Origin: Rhodospirillaceae bacterium
GTDB lineage: Bacteria > Pseudomonadota > Alphaproteobacteria > Rhodospirillales > Magnetospirillaceae
NCBI GenBank assembly: GCA_013349735.1
Contig: DUZC01000184.1
Span: forward strand, 1 to 5,625
Length of the DNA stretch: 5,625 nucleotides
Direction: 5' to 3'
Notes under the pieces: model-generated
Seen by the model: only the letters and a program-made list of their open reading frames with translations
The model's database searches: none
Told to the model about the DNA's origin: nothing
Made by a program: the position numbers and the translations under genes
In this document: one piece after another, positions 1-5,446 of the stretch
Layout: each line of letters begins with the position of its first letter
Position numbering within the stretch: position 1 is the first letter of the stretch

Positions 1-514
1 CGCGGATGGCGGCGCCCATGCGGCTTTTCTCGATGAAAAGAAAAAGCCCGCCGACCAGCAGGATGGCCAGGACAATTATCAGCAATTGCAGGGGGGCCGC
101 CGTGACCGAGCCCCAGTTGATGGGGCTCTGCACCAGCAATTCAGCAGGAAAACGGCGCATCTCGGTGCCATAGACCGCCGTCAGAATGCTGGTGAATAAG
201 AGGACACCTCCCAAGGTTACGGTCAGTGAAGCCAGTTCCGGGGCTTTGGCCTTGCGCAAGGGGGTCAGCAGCAAGCCATCCAGGACCATGGCGACCATGC
301 CGGCAGCCAGGGCGCCAAGGACGGCGGCGGCCCAAAGCGGCAAAGCCATGGCCTGAGTCAGCATCAGGGCAACGAAGGCGCCAACGGTAAAGTAAAAGCC
401 GTAAAGCAGGTTGATGACTCGCACAACACCGAAAATCAACGTGAAGCCGAGGGCAAATACGGCGTAAACCGACCCCAGAACCAAAGCGTTGAAAAACTGT
501 TGTGCGAGCATCAT
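1..514 (-). CDS. livH: Branched-chain amino acid-type ABC transporter permease, LivH family (partial, N-terminal 171 residues)
   Basis: Integral membrane permease of the Liv/HAAT class, which with LivM, two ATPases and a periplasmic binding protein imports branched-chain amino acids or related ligands. My reverse-strand translation is open from 514 to the window edge. It begins MMLAQQFFNALVLGSVYAVF, followed by the family's early ALGFTLIFGVVRVINLLYG stretch (about residues 23-41), several hydrophobic segments, and SRMGAAIR at the window edge, which matches the start of the cytoplasmic EAA-type loop that contacts the ATPase. About half of a usual ~290-residue protein is present; the rest lies outside the window. 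Two adjacent ATG codons (514 and 511) could start it, and no clear Shine-Dalgarno precedes either. It starts 20 nt after the stop of the binding-protein gene, so translation is probably coupled. The family is clear, the substrate is not. Confidence 0.9.
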   Translation of the reverse strand, partial: MMLAQQFFNALVLGSVYAVFALGFTLIFGVVRVINLLYGFYFTVGAFVALMLTQAMALPLWAAAVLGALAAGMVAMVLDGLLLTPLRKAKAPELASLTVTLGGVLLFTSILTAVYGTEMRRFPAELLVQSPINWGSVTAAPLQLLIIVLAILLVGGLFLFIEKSRMGAAIR

Positions 515-534
515 CAGTGGTCGAAAGACAAAAT

Positions 535-1665
535 TTATTCAAACACGGCGAATTTGCCGTTTTTGATCGACAGGACGACCACCCCGGTCACCGAGGCCGG
601 ATCCCGGTGATCGGTAAAGCGGAACAATCCCATGATCCCGGCATGTTCGGTTTTCAGCAGCGCCTCACGCAGTTTTTCGTTATCGGTGCCGCCGGCCCGT
701 TCAAACGCTTCGGCAACGATCCACAGGGTATCATAAGCCTGGGCTGCGAATTGATCCGGGTCATGCTCGTATTTCTTGCGGAAGGCATTGACGAAGGTCA
801 CATTTTCGGTCTGCGGCTTGGCAATGAACCAGGGACTGCCGACCATCACGCCTTCGGCGGCGGGGCCGGCAATTTCAGCCAGCTTTGAGGAATTGAAGCC
901 ATTGCCGCCGATGATCGGAATGGATTGCGGAATGCCCAGCTGGCGGGCTTGCAGCACGACCCCCGAAGCCGGTTCCACCAGGGCCGAAACGCAGATGGCA
1001 TCGATGGCCAAGCCCTTAATTTTGGTTAGCTGTGCCGAAAAATCCGTATCCTTGCTGCCGAAAGATTCAATGGTGACAATGGCAATGCCCGCCTGCTCAA
1101 GGGCGACCTTGAACACTTCAAAGCCGGATTTAGAGAAGGCGTCGTCATTGGCATACATCAAGGCCACTTTCTTGATGTTGAATTTCGCCTGAGCCTTGCG
1201 CAAGGTCACCGGGATAACGTCGGCTTCGGGCAAAGAGGTGCGGAACACCCATTCCCCGATATCGGTGATGCCGTCGGCGGTGTTCGAGGTGCCGATGATG
1301 GGCACGCGCCGTTCAACCGCCACCGGTCCAACGGCAAACATCTGGTTCGACAAGGTCGGGCCCAGCAAAAGCGAAACTTTGTCGCGGGCCAGCAATTTCT
1401 TGGCGCCGTTAATGGCCTGATCCTTGGTGCCGGCCGCATCTTCATAAAGGATTTCGAGGGGGCGGCCTTTGAGTATGCCGCCCTTGGCATTGATTTCTTG
1501 GGCGGCAAGATCGAACCCTTCGCGGATCCGGGTGCCATAGCGGGCGGTGGGGCCGCTCAGATCCTCAATGGCACCGATACGGATCGGGTCGGCTGCCCGG
1601 GCGGGGGGCAGGCCGCTGCACAGGGCGGCAAGAAAAAAGGCTGCGAAAATTTTAAATTTGGTCAT
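535..1665 (-). CDS. livK: Periplasmic ligand-binding protein of a Liv-type ABC transporter
   Basis: Extracytoplasmic solute receptor (Peripla_BP_6 / leucine-binding family) that captures a small ligand and delivers it to the LivH/LivM permease. The 376-residue length is usual. Residues 1-24 form a Sec signal peptide: Lys near the N-terminus, a hydrophobic core FAAFFLAALCSG, and an ARA-A cleavage site around 24/25. The mature protein starts DPIRIGAIEDLSGPTARYG, a typical opening. Other family landmarks are GFDLAAQEINAKGG (about 50-63), LLLGPTLSNQ (about 98-107), and FGSKDTDFSAQLTKIK (about 202-217), the hinge-region signature. An AGGGGA ribosome binding site lies 7 nt before the ATG, and a sigma70-like promoter lies just upstream. 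It is followed after 20 nt by the permease gene. The ligand cannot be read from the sequence; amino acids, amides or aromatic acids are all possible in this family. Confidence 0.92.
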   Translation of the reverse strand: MTKFKIFAAFFLAALCSGLPPARAADPIRIGAIEDLSGPTARYGTRIREGFDLAAQEINAKGGILKGRPLEILYEDAAGTKDQAINGAKKLLARDKVSLLLGPTLSNQMFAVGPVAVERRVPIIGTSNTADGITDIGEWVFRTSLPEADVIPVTLRKAQAKFNIKKVALMYANDDAFSKSGFEVFKVALEQAGIAIVTIESFGSKDTDFSAQLTKIKGLAIDAICVSALVEPASGVVLQARQLGIPQSIPIIGGNGFNSSKLAEIAGPAAEGVMVGSPWFIAKPQTENVTFVNAFRKKYEHDPDQFAAQAYDTLWIVAEAFERAGGTDNEKLREALLKTEHAGIMGLFRFTDHRDPASVTGVVVLSIKNGKFAVFE

Positions 1666-1692
1666 GGCCGTTTCCCCTTAAGCTTTGCCAGG

Positions 1693-1720
1693 ATTATGCC
1701 CAAACAAACGGGCCTGTCCA
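1693..1720 (-). promoter_or_regulatory. Putative sigma70-type promoter for livK-livH
   Basis: On the minus strand a -35 box TGGACA (1715-1720, 5/6 to consensus) and a -10 box CATAAT (1693-1698, 5/6) are separated by 16 bp. The predicted start is about 20-25 nt upstream of the binding-protein ATG, leaving room for its AGGGGA ribosome binding site. It occupies the 70-bp gap after msrB, which suggests the transporter genes are transcribed separately from the Mur ligase-msrB pair. Called by eye. Confidence 0.5.
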
Positions 1721-1735
1721 GATGCAGGTCCTTTT

Positions 1736-2137
1736 TCAAATTTTCTCCGGCTTTAGTTTTAAAGAAACCGAATTGATACAATAACGCAATCCCGTGGGCT
1801 GCGGACCATCGTCAAAGACATGGCCCAAATGGGCGCCGCAGGCGGCGCAGGTCACTTCCGTCCGGCGCATGCCCAGGCTGTTGTCGGCGGTCTGCTCGAC
1901 AACCTCTTCGCTGAGGGCCTGGCTGAAGCTGGGCCATCCACATCCGGCATCAAATTTTGCACCGGACTCAAAGAGCTTCTGGTCACAGGCCACGCAATGA
2001 TAAGTGCCGGGGCTCCAAACCTGTTCATAGGCGCCCGAAAAGGGGCGTTCGGTTCCCTTTTGGCGGGCGATCCGATATTGTTCGGGGGTCAGCAGGGCCC
2101 GCCATTCCTCGTCACTTTTTTCAATCTTTTTGGTCAT
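1736..2137 (-). CDS. msrB: Peptide-methionine (R)-S-oxide reductase MsrB
   Basis: Cytoplasmic repair enzyme that reduces the R epimer of methionine sulfoxide in proteins, using thioredoxin. From the chosen start the protein is 133 residues, normal for single-domain MsrB. Zinc-binding CxxC pairs are at C48/C51 (HCVAC) and C97/C100 (CAAC). The resolving cysteine C66 lies in GCGWPSF, HLGHVFDDG spans about 103-111, and the catalytic cysteine C120 is in RYCINS. All expected residues are present, so it should be active. An open frame extends upstream to 2224, but the extra residues run inside the Mur ligase gene and look unlike MsrB. GGGA at 2144-2147 is 6 nt before the ATG at 2137 and abuts the ATG at 2143, so 2137 (MTKKIEK) is preferred. 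The start overlaps the Mur ligase end by 17 bp, indicating translational coupling. Confidence 0.95.
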   Translation of the reverse strand: MTKKIEKSDEEWRALLTPEQYRIARQKGTERPFSGAYEQVWSPGTYHCVACDQKLFESGAKFDAGCGWPSFSQALSEEVVEQTADNSLGMRRTEVTCAACGAHLGHVFDDGPQPTGLRYCINSVSLKLKPEKI

Positions 2138-3560
2138 CGCCATTCCCGTTGATTGGTCCGAGCCGTTTTTCCAGCGCGGGCAGAAGGTCCAAGGCAAATT
2201 GTGACAAGCTGTCGTCGCGGGCACCCATCACCAGGATGCGATCGCCGCTTTGTGCCTGGGCCAGCAAGGCATCCCGGCAACTGGTGCGGTCAGCATAAGC
2301 CCAGGCCTGCCGTCCGGCCAAGCCGGCGATAATATCCTGGCTGGAGATGGACCGGTCGACCGTGCCGCCAAAATAAACCGGTTCGGGCATGATCAGGATA
2401 TCGTCTTTTGCCAAATGGTTCAGAAAGCACTGAATGAAAGCGTCCTTGAGCTGACGCAACGGCCCGAAGCCATGGGGTTGGAACAGGATCAGCAGGCGTC
2501 CCGGAAAAGCATGCAAAGTCGACAAAGTGGCGGCAATTTTGTCGGGGTTATGGGCAAAATCGTCGATGACGGTCACCCCCGCCGCCGTACCTACCCCTTC
2601 GAGACGCCGTTTCAGGCCAGAAAAATCGGCGAGGGCGGAAATAGCCTGATCCAAGGGAATCCCGGCCGCTTCGGCGGCCAGCAGGGCGGCCAGTGCATTG
2701 GCGACATTGTGGGCCCCAGGCACCCGCAAGCGCATCAGGCTTTGCCGGGCGGTGCGGCGGTCGGTCAGGGTAAAGCCGATGCCGTCCGGGCTAGGCACCA
2801 GGTGATCGGCCATCAGATCGGCATCCTGTCCGGTAAGGCTATAGGTCAGCAAAGTCTGGCCCTCTAAGCGTCCGGCCACGCTTCTGACTTCGTCATTATC
2901 AAGGTTTAGGATGCAGGTCTTGGCTTTTTCACAAAAACCGGCAAACAACAGGCGCAGTTCATCCAAAGACTTATGGTCCACGGCAATATTATTCAGGACC
3001 GCGACGGTCGGTCTGTAATGGGCGATGGATCCATCGCTTTCATCCACCTCGGCCACGAAGTCCGGGCCCTTTCCGACCAGGGCGCTGGCGAAAGGCTGCG
3101 ACGGGGTGACAAAATTCTTCATCACCGCCCCATTCATCACCGTCGGATCTCGACCCGCCTGATGCAAGATCCAGCCGATCATACCGGTGGTGGTGGATTT
3201 TCCGCTGGTTCCGGCGATGCCGATGCTGGTGGGGGCGTCATTGAATAAGGCGGCCAGCAATTCCGCCCGGGTGATCAGGGATGCACCGCAGTGCCGTGCC
3301 GCCTTGACATCGGGAACCGTGTCCTCGACCGCGGTGGAGGTGACCAGAATGGTCTCGCTGTTTTCAATGCCGCTGCCGTCCTGAGCGAAAAGTTTGATGC
3401 CCCGGCTGCGCAGAAAGTCAAATTTGGGGGCGGTCTGTCCCTGGTCCAGGGCGCGATCCGATCCGGCCACGGCGAAGCCCCGGGCTTTGACGATCATCGC
3501 CAGGGGCAGCATGCCGCTGCCCCCAATGCCGCAAAAGAAATAGCGCCTGTCCTGGACCAT
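2121..3560 (-). CDS. Mur ligase, MurC/Mpl type (UDP-N-acetylmuramate:amino acid/peptide ligase family), probably muropeptide recycling
   Basis: ATP-dependent cytoplasmic ligase that joins an amino acid or peptide to UDP-MurNAc; 479 residues, as usual for MurC/Mpl. The order is an N-terminal UDP-binding Rossmann domain (FFCGIGGSGM, 8-17), an ATP loop AGTSGKSTTT (116-125, Lys121), EVDESDGS (171-178), NNIAVDH (190-196), GAHNVANALAA (282-292), FSGLKRRLE (313-321), and a C-terminal domain with IDDFAHNPDKI (332-342) and FQPHGFGPLRQL (360-371). EVDESD and FQPH look MurC-like, but GTSGKS replaces the usual GTHGKT and AHNP replaces GHHP/AHHP, so it is a divergent member. The nearby LD-carboxypeptidase favours a Mpl-like tripeptide-ligating role; L-alanine ligation (MurC) is the alternative. 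An in-frame TAG four codons upstream rules out a longer protein. No ribosome binding site is evident. It overlaps msrB downstream. Confidence 0.85.
   Translation of the reverse strand: MVQDRRYFFCGIGGSGMLPLAMIVKARGFAVAGSDRALDQGQTAPKFDFLRSRGIKLFAQDGSGIENSETILVTSTAVEDTVPDVKAARHCGASLITRAELLAALFNDAPTSIGIAGTSGKSTTTGMIGWILHQAGRDPTVMNGAVMKNFVTPSQPFASALVGKGPDFVAEVDESDGSIAHYRPTVAVLNNIAVDHKSLDELRLLFAGFCEKAKTCILNLDNDEVRSVAGRLEGQTLLTYSLTGQDADLMADHLVPSPDGIGFTLTDRRTARQSLMRLRVPGAHNVANALAALLAAEAAGIPLDQAISALADFSGLKRRLEGVGTAAGVTVIDDFAHNPDKIAATLSTLHAFPGRLLILFQPHGFGPLRQLKDAFIQCFLNHLAKDDILIMPEPVYFGGTVDRSISSQDIIAGLAGRQAWAYADRTSCRDALLAQAQSGDRILVMGARDDSLSQFALDLLPALEKRLGPINGNGDDQKD
2144..2147 (-). promoter_or_regulatory. 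Ribosome binding site deciding the msrB start
   Basis: GGGA on the minus strand lies inside the 3' end of the Mur ligase gene. It is 6 nt from the ATG at 2137 but touches the in-frame ATG at 2143, so it supports the shorter MsrB. Confidence 0.45.
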
Positions 3561-3665
3561 CCCGGGACGCTACAATCTGGGACAAGCGGTGACAAGCGTT
3601 TCAAGGAAATGAGGAAAGGATAAGGACGGTGAGGGTATGAAAATCGGCATCGTCGCGCCGGCATC
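3545..3665. repeat. Left copy of a 121-bp direct repeat flanking the toxin-antitoxin module
   Basis: It matches 4530-4650 at a constant offset of 985 with five mismatches, at 3582, 3590, 3607, 3615 and 3636. It comprises the first five codons of the Mur ligase, the 76-bp divergent intergenic region, and the first ten codons of the LD-carboxypeptidase. This copy is joined to the intact Mur ligase on its left; on its right the carboxypeptidase reading is cut off and foreign sequence begins. Confidence 0.95.
3567..3595 (-). promoter_or_regulatory. Possible promoter of the Mur ligase gene, predicting a leaderless transcript
   Basis: On the minus strand, TTGTCA (3590-3595, 5/6 to the -35 consensus) lies 17 bp from TAGCGT (3567-3572, 3/6 to the -10 consensus). 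The predicted start would fall on the A of the ATG at 3560. That fits the lack of any Shine-Dalgarno sequence before this gene. The -10 match is poor, so this is tentative. Confidence 0.22.
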
Positions 3666-3699
3666 GTCGCGCCAACTGGCCTGCCGACAAAAAATGTAG
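3637..3699 (+). pseudogene. Truncated 5' remnant of the LD-carboxypeptidase gene, now a 20-codon open frame
   Basis: The left repeat copy carries the carboxypeptidase ribosome binding region and its first ten codons (MKIGIVAPAS, identical to the intact protein). It then runs into unrelated sequence and stops at TAG (3697-3699) after 20 codons. It cannot encode an enzyme. Because start and leader are preserved it could still be translated as a short leader peptide ending 34 nt before the antitoxin ATG. The residues after the tenth codon come partly from a 14-bp tandem duplication. Confidence 0.8.
3646..3673. repeat. 14-bp tandem duplication at the repeat/insert junction
   Basis: GGCATCGTCGCGCC occurs twice in perfect tandem (3646-3659, 3660-3673). 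The first unit is carboxypeptidase codons 4-8. The second straddles the point (3665/3666) where similarity to the right copy ends. The right copy has only one unit. Confidence 0.9.
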
Positions 3700-3702
3700 T
3701 AT
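3697..3702 (+). promoter_or_regulatory. Weak candidate -10 element for the toxin-antitoxin operon
   Basis: TAGTAT, in a short AT-rich stretch, lies 31 nt before the antitoxin ATG. No convincing -35 box or operator palindrome accompanies it. Phd/YefM antitoxins usually autorepress at such a site. The captured carboxypeptidase promoter at 3571-3576 is an alternative driver. Confidence 0.25.
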
Positions 3703-3721
3703 CATCTCGTCAATCATGGGC

Positions 3722-3725
3722 GAGG
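3722..3725 (+). promoter_or_regulatory. Ribosome binding site deciding the antitoxin start
   Basis: GAGG lies 8 nt before the ATG at 3734 and downstream of the alternative ATG at 3716, so it can only serve the shorter antitoxin form. Confidence 0.5.
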
Positions 3726-3733
3726 CGTTATTG

Positions 3734-3997
3734 ATGAGCATCACAACATTGAGTGGGCGGGAGTTCAATCAGGATATCGCACGGGCCAAGCGAGCGGCCG
3801 AAAAAGGGCCTGTCGTCATCACCGACCGCGGCGCGCCGGCTTACGTTCTGCAACGTTATGACGACTGGCGCCAGCAATCCGGTGCCCGACCGATTGTCAG
3901 TCTGTTGGATGCGTTGGCCGATCCCGCCAGTGCCGATATTGCTTTCGACCCACCGAAAATCAGCGGACAGATCGCGCGGCCGGCAGACCTCACCTGA
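3734..3997 (+). CDS. Type II antitoxin, Phd/YefM family
   Basis: DNA-binding antitoxin expected to neutralise the PIN toxin encoded directly downstream and to repress its own operon; 87 residues. The N-terminal Phd fold is recognisable: TLSGREFNQDIARAKRAAEKGPVVITDRGAPAYVL (residues 5-39) contains the family pattern of a helix-rich start followed by the PVVITDRG-PAYVL hairpin, then YDDW (42-45). The acidic, proline-containing tail (50-87, including LLDALADP and FDPPKISGQ) is the expected disordered toxin-binding part. An in-frame ATG at 3716 would add six residues but has no ribosome binding site. The ATG at 3734 has GAGG (3722-3725) 8 nt upstream and gives the family-typical MSITTLS start. 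The TGA stop shares one base with the toxin ATG. Function is inferred from family and neighbour. Confidence 0.9.
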   Translation: MSITTLSGREFNQDIARAKRAAEKGPVVITDRGAPAYVLQRYDDWRQQSGARPIVSLLDALADPASADIAFDPPKISGQIARPADLT

Positions 3998-4446
3998 TGT
4001 ATCTTCTCGATACCAATATTGTCTCCGCGCTGCGCCGACCGGACAGGGCATCGCCAGCTTTGGTAAATTGGGCGGCGAGCGTTGCGCTGAGCGATCAATA
4101 TATCTCGGCAATGACCGTCTATGAGATCGAACTGGGTGTCCAGCTCATCGAGCGACGGGATCCGGCACAGGGAGACCTGCTCCGCTCATGGCTTTCCCGT
4201 TCGGTGCGGGGGCAGTTTCGCGAGCGGATCCTGCCGATCGACGACGCGGTTGCGGCACGATGTGCCGCCCTTCAGGTTCCAGATCCGCGGCCGGAGCGCG
4301 ACAGCTTCATCGCCGCCACGGCGCTGGTGCATCGGTTGGTGGTCGTGACCAGGAACGTCAAGGATTTCGATGGGATCCGTGACCTTACGGTTTTGAATCC
4401 TTGGGATGAAAAACGCGGAGCGCCGTTTCAGAACGGGACAGAATAG
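3997..4446 (+). CDS. vapC: Type II toxin, PIN-domain ribonuclease (VapC/FitB family)
   Basis: Predicted Mg-dependent ribonuclease that would cut cellular RNA and slow growth when not bound by its antitoxin; 149 residues, slightly longer than many VapC proteins. Acidic residues expected in the PIN active site are visible: Asp5 in MYLLDTN, Glu43 in TVYEIELG, Asp102 in RDSFIAAT, and Asp123 in VTRNVKDF (FitB has an Asp at the position of Asn120; the NVKDF form is common in the family). LNPWD near the C-terminus (133-137) is typical of FitB-like members, and a 12-residue EKRGAPFQNGTE tail follows. The ATG overlaps the antitoxin TGA by one base and has no Shine-Dalgarno of its own, so synthesis is coupled to the antitoxin. 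RNA target unknown. The gene looks intact. Confidence 0.92.
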   Translation: MYLLDTNIVSALRRPDRASPALVNWAASVALSDQYISAMTVYEIELGVQLIERRDPAQGDLLRSWLSRSVRGQFRERILPIDDAVAARCAALQVPDPRPERDSFIAATALVHRLVVVTRNVKDFDGIRDLTVLNPWDEKRGAPFQNGTE

Positions 4447-4512
4447 CGGGCGCCGGGTCTCCTTGGTGAACAGGCCCGTCTGCCGCGAGACAATCAAGGT
4501 CAGACTCCGGCG

Positions 4513-4545
4513 TCAATCTGGAGGAGAAAGCCTGTCCTGGACCAT
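4513..4545 (-). pseudogene. Truncated 5' remnant of the Mur ligase gene, 10 codons
   Basis: In the right repeat copy the ligase start is preserved on the minus strand (MVQDR, identical to the intact protein). It then passes into foreign sequence and stops at TGA (4513-4515) after ten codons. It mirrors the carboxypeptidase remnant at 3637-3699 and points toward the 3' end of the toxin gene. Any transcript from this copy of the ligase promoter would be antisense to the toxin-antitoxin operon. Confidence 0.75.
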
Positions 4546-4650
4546 CCCGGGACGCTACAATCTGGGGCAAGCGGCGACAAGCGTTTCAAGGGAATGAGGG
4601 AAGGATAAGGACGGTGAGGGCATGAAAATCGGCATCGTCGCGCCGGCATC
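4530..4650. repeat. Right copy of the 121-bp direct repeat flanking the toxin-antitoxin module
   Basis: It has the same content as 3545-3665, 116/121 identical with no gaps. This copy is joined to the intact LD-carboxypeptidase on its right, while on its left the Mur ligase reading ends after five codons. The mismatches at 4567, 4575, 4592, 4600 and 4621 are G or C here and A or T in the left copy. Confidence 0.95.
4556..4561 (+). promoter_or_regulatory. Candidate -10 box for the LD-carboxypeptidase gene (also at 3571-3576)
   Basis: TACAAT matches the -10 consensus at 5/6 and is identical in both repeat copies. The hexamer 17 bp upstream (TGTCCT, 4533-4538) is a poor -35, so an activator or a different sigma factor may be needed. 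The copy at 3571-3576 would point into the toxin-antitoxin module. Confidence 0.3.
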
Positions 4651-5446
4651 ACGGCTTGACCCATCGCTGGTCGATCGCCTGACCGCTTTGGTCGCCCGGC
4701 TTTACCCCACCCAGCCTCCCGAGCTGATTTTTTCGCCGCAATGCTTTCTGTCGGCGGGCCATTTCGCCGGAGACGACGAGACCCGCGCCCAGGCCTTGCT
4801 GAATATGGCCAATGATCCCAGGCTGGACGCCCTATGGTTTGCGCGTGGTGGCTATGGCTCCGGCCGCCTGCTTGAGCGGGTGCTGCCGGCCCTGACACCG
4901 ACAGCCAGCCAGAAAACCTATCTCGGTTATAGTGACTTGGGCATGCTGCTGGCCGGGATGTATGGCTTAGGGTTCCGCCGTCTGGCCCATGGCCCGATGC
5001 CTTCGGATTTACAGCGTCCCGATGGCGAGCGGGCGGTGGCGCGGGCTTTGGCCTTTCTGGTCAGCGGCGCGGCTGAAAGTCTTGAGCCCTCGGTGGCGTC
5101 GGCGGGGCAGCCGCTGGTCGCCTTCAACCTTACCATTCTTTGTCATCTGCTGGGTACGCCCTGGCTGCCCGATCTGACCGGTCATATTCTGATGCTGGAA
5201 GAGGTGTCCGAGCAGATCTATCGGATTGACCGTTGCCTGTTCCAGCTGACCAGCCACCCGATGATCCGCAAAGTGGCGGGGATAAAACTGGGCCGCTGCA
5301 GCCAGATTCCACCCAACGACCCGGATTTTGGTCAAGACGAAGAGGCGGTGACCCGCTTTTGGTGCGCGCGTTCTGGCATCGCCTATCTTGGCCGCGCCGA
5401 TATCGGTCATGACATTGAAAATAAGGTCGTGCCATTTGGCGTTTGA
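4622..5446 (+). CDS. ldcA: LD-carboxypeptidase, peptidase family S66 (muramoyltetrapeptide carboxypeptidase)
   Basis: Cytoplasmic serine peptidase that removes the terminal D-Ala from the L-Ala-D-Glu-mDAP-D-Ala tetrapeptide during peptidoglycan recycling, producing the tripeptide reused by Mpl. It has 274 residues and no signal peptide. It starts MKIGIVAPAS, the family's first strand. RGGYGSGRLL is at 75-84. The catalytic triad is visible: Ser104 in LGYSD, Glu193 in MLEEVSEQIYRIDR, His263 in IGHDIENKVVPFG. The protein stops right after VVPFGV, whereas many S66 enzymes continue some 20 residues; the catalytic residues are all retained. AGGA (4608-4611) and a GAGG (4616-4619) precede the ATG. 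Start and leader lie in the right-hand copy of the 121-bp repeat, so the gene keeps its native upstream region despite the toxin-antitoxin insert. Confidence 0.92.
   Translation: MKIGIVAPASRLDPSLVDRLTALVARLYPTQPPELIFSPQCFLSAGHFAGDDETRAQALLNMANDPRLDALWFARGGYGSGRLLERVLPALTPTASQKTYLGYSDLGMLLAGMYGLGFRRLAHGPMPSDLQRPDGERAVARALAFLVSGAAESLEPSVASAGQPLVAFNLTILCHLLGTPWLPDLTGHILMLEEVSEQIYRIDRCLFQLTSHPMIRKVAGIKLGRCSQIPPNDPDFGQDEEAVTRFWCARSGIAYLGRADIGHDIENKVVPFGV

Larger units (their letters stand above)
3666..4529 (+). other. Inserted toxin-antitoxin segment between the direct repeats
   Basis: This 864-bp unique segment separates the two repeat copies and carries one Phd/YefM-PIN operon with short flanks (68 bp before the antitoxin start, 83 bp after the toxin stop). 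I see no transposase, integrase, terminal inverted repeats or integron attC-like fold in it. One repeat copy plus this segment is exactly 985 bp, the unit gained relative to an inferred ancestor in which the ligase and carboxypeptidase started 76 bp apart. Confidence 0.7.

Noticed and set aside
535..1665. Lipoprotein signal for the binding protein because of Cys16 in the leader
   Set aside because: The residues before the cysteine (AAL) do not fit a lipobox, and an ordinary ARA-A cleavage site follows.
1711..1736. Plus-strand hairpin followed by five T, resembling an intrinsic terminator
   Set aside because: No plus-strand gene ends here, the stem is short with a G-T pair, and the segment is better explained by the minus-strand promoter and the msrB stop.
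2138..2224. N-terminal extension of MsrB reading from 2224
   Set aside because: It lies within the Mur ligase coding sequence, lacks MsrB similarity by eye, and the ribosome binding site supports 2137.
3716..3733. Upstream ATG at 3716 as the antitoxin start
   Set aside because: It has no ribosome binding site, and the added residues are not family-like; the ATG at 3734 has a well-placed GAGG.
4458..4491. GTCTC/GAGAC inverted pair after the toxin gene as a terminator
   Set aside because: The stem is only five bases with a long loop and no T-run, within what chance would give.
4406..4597. A 63-codon open frame running from the toxin end through the right repeat
   Set aside because: It overlaps the toxin in another frame and the duplicated promoter segment; its content resembles no known protein.
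3545..4650. The flanking repeats as insertion-sequence ends or target-site duplications
   Set aside because: They are 121 bp long, directly repeated, composed of host gene starts, and no transposase or terminal inverted repeat is present.
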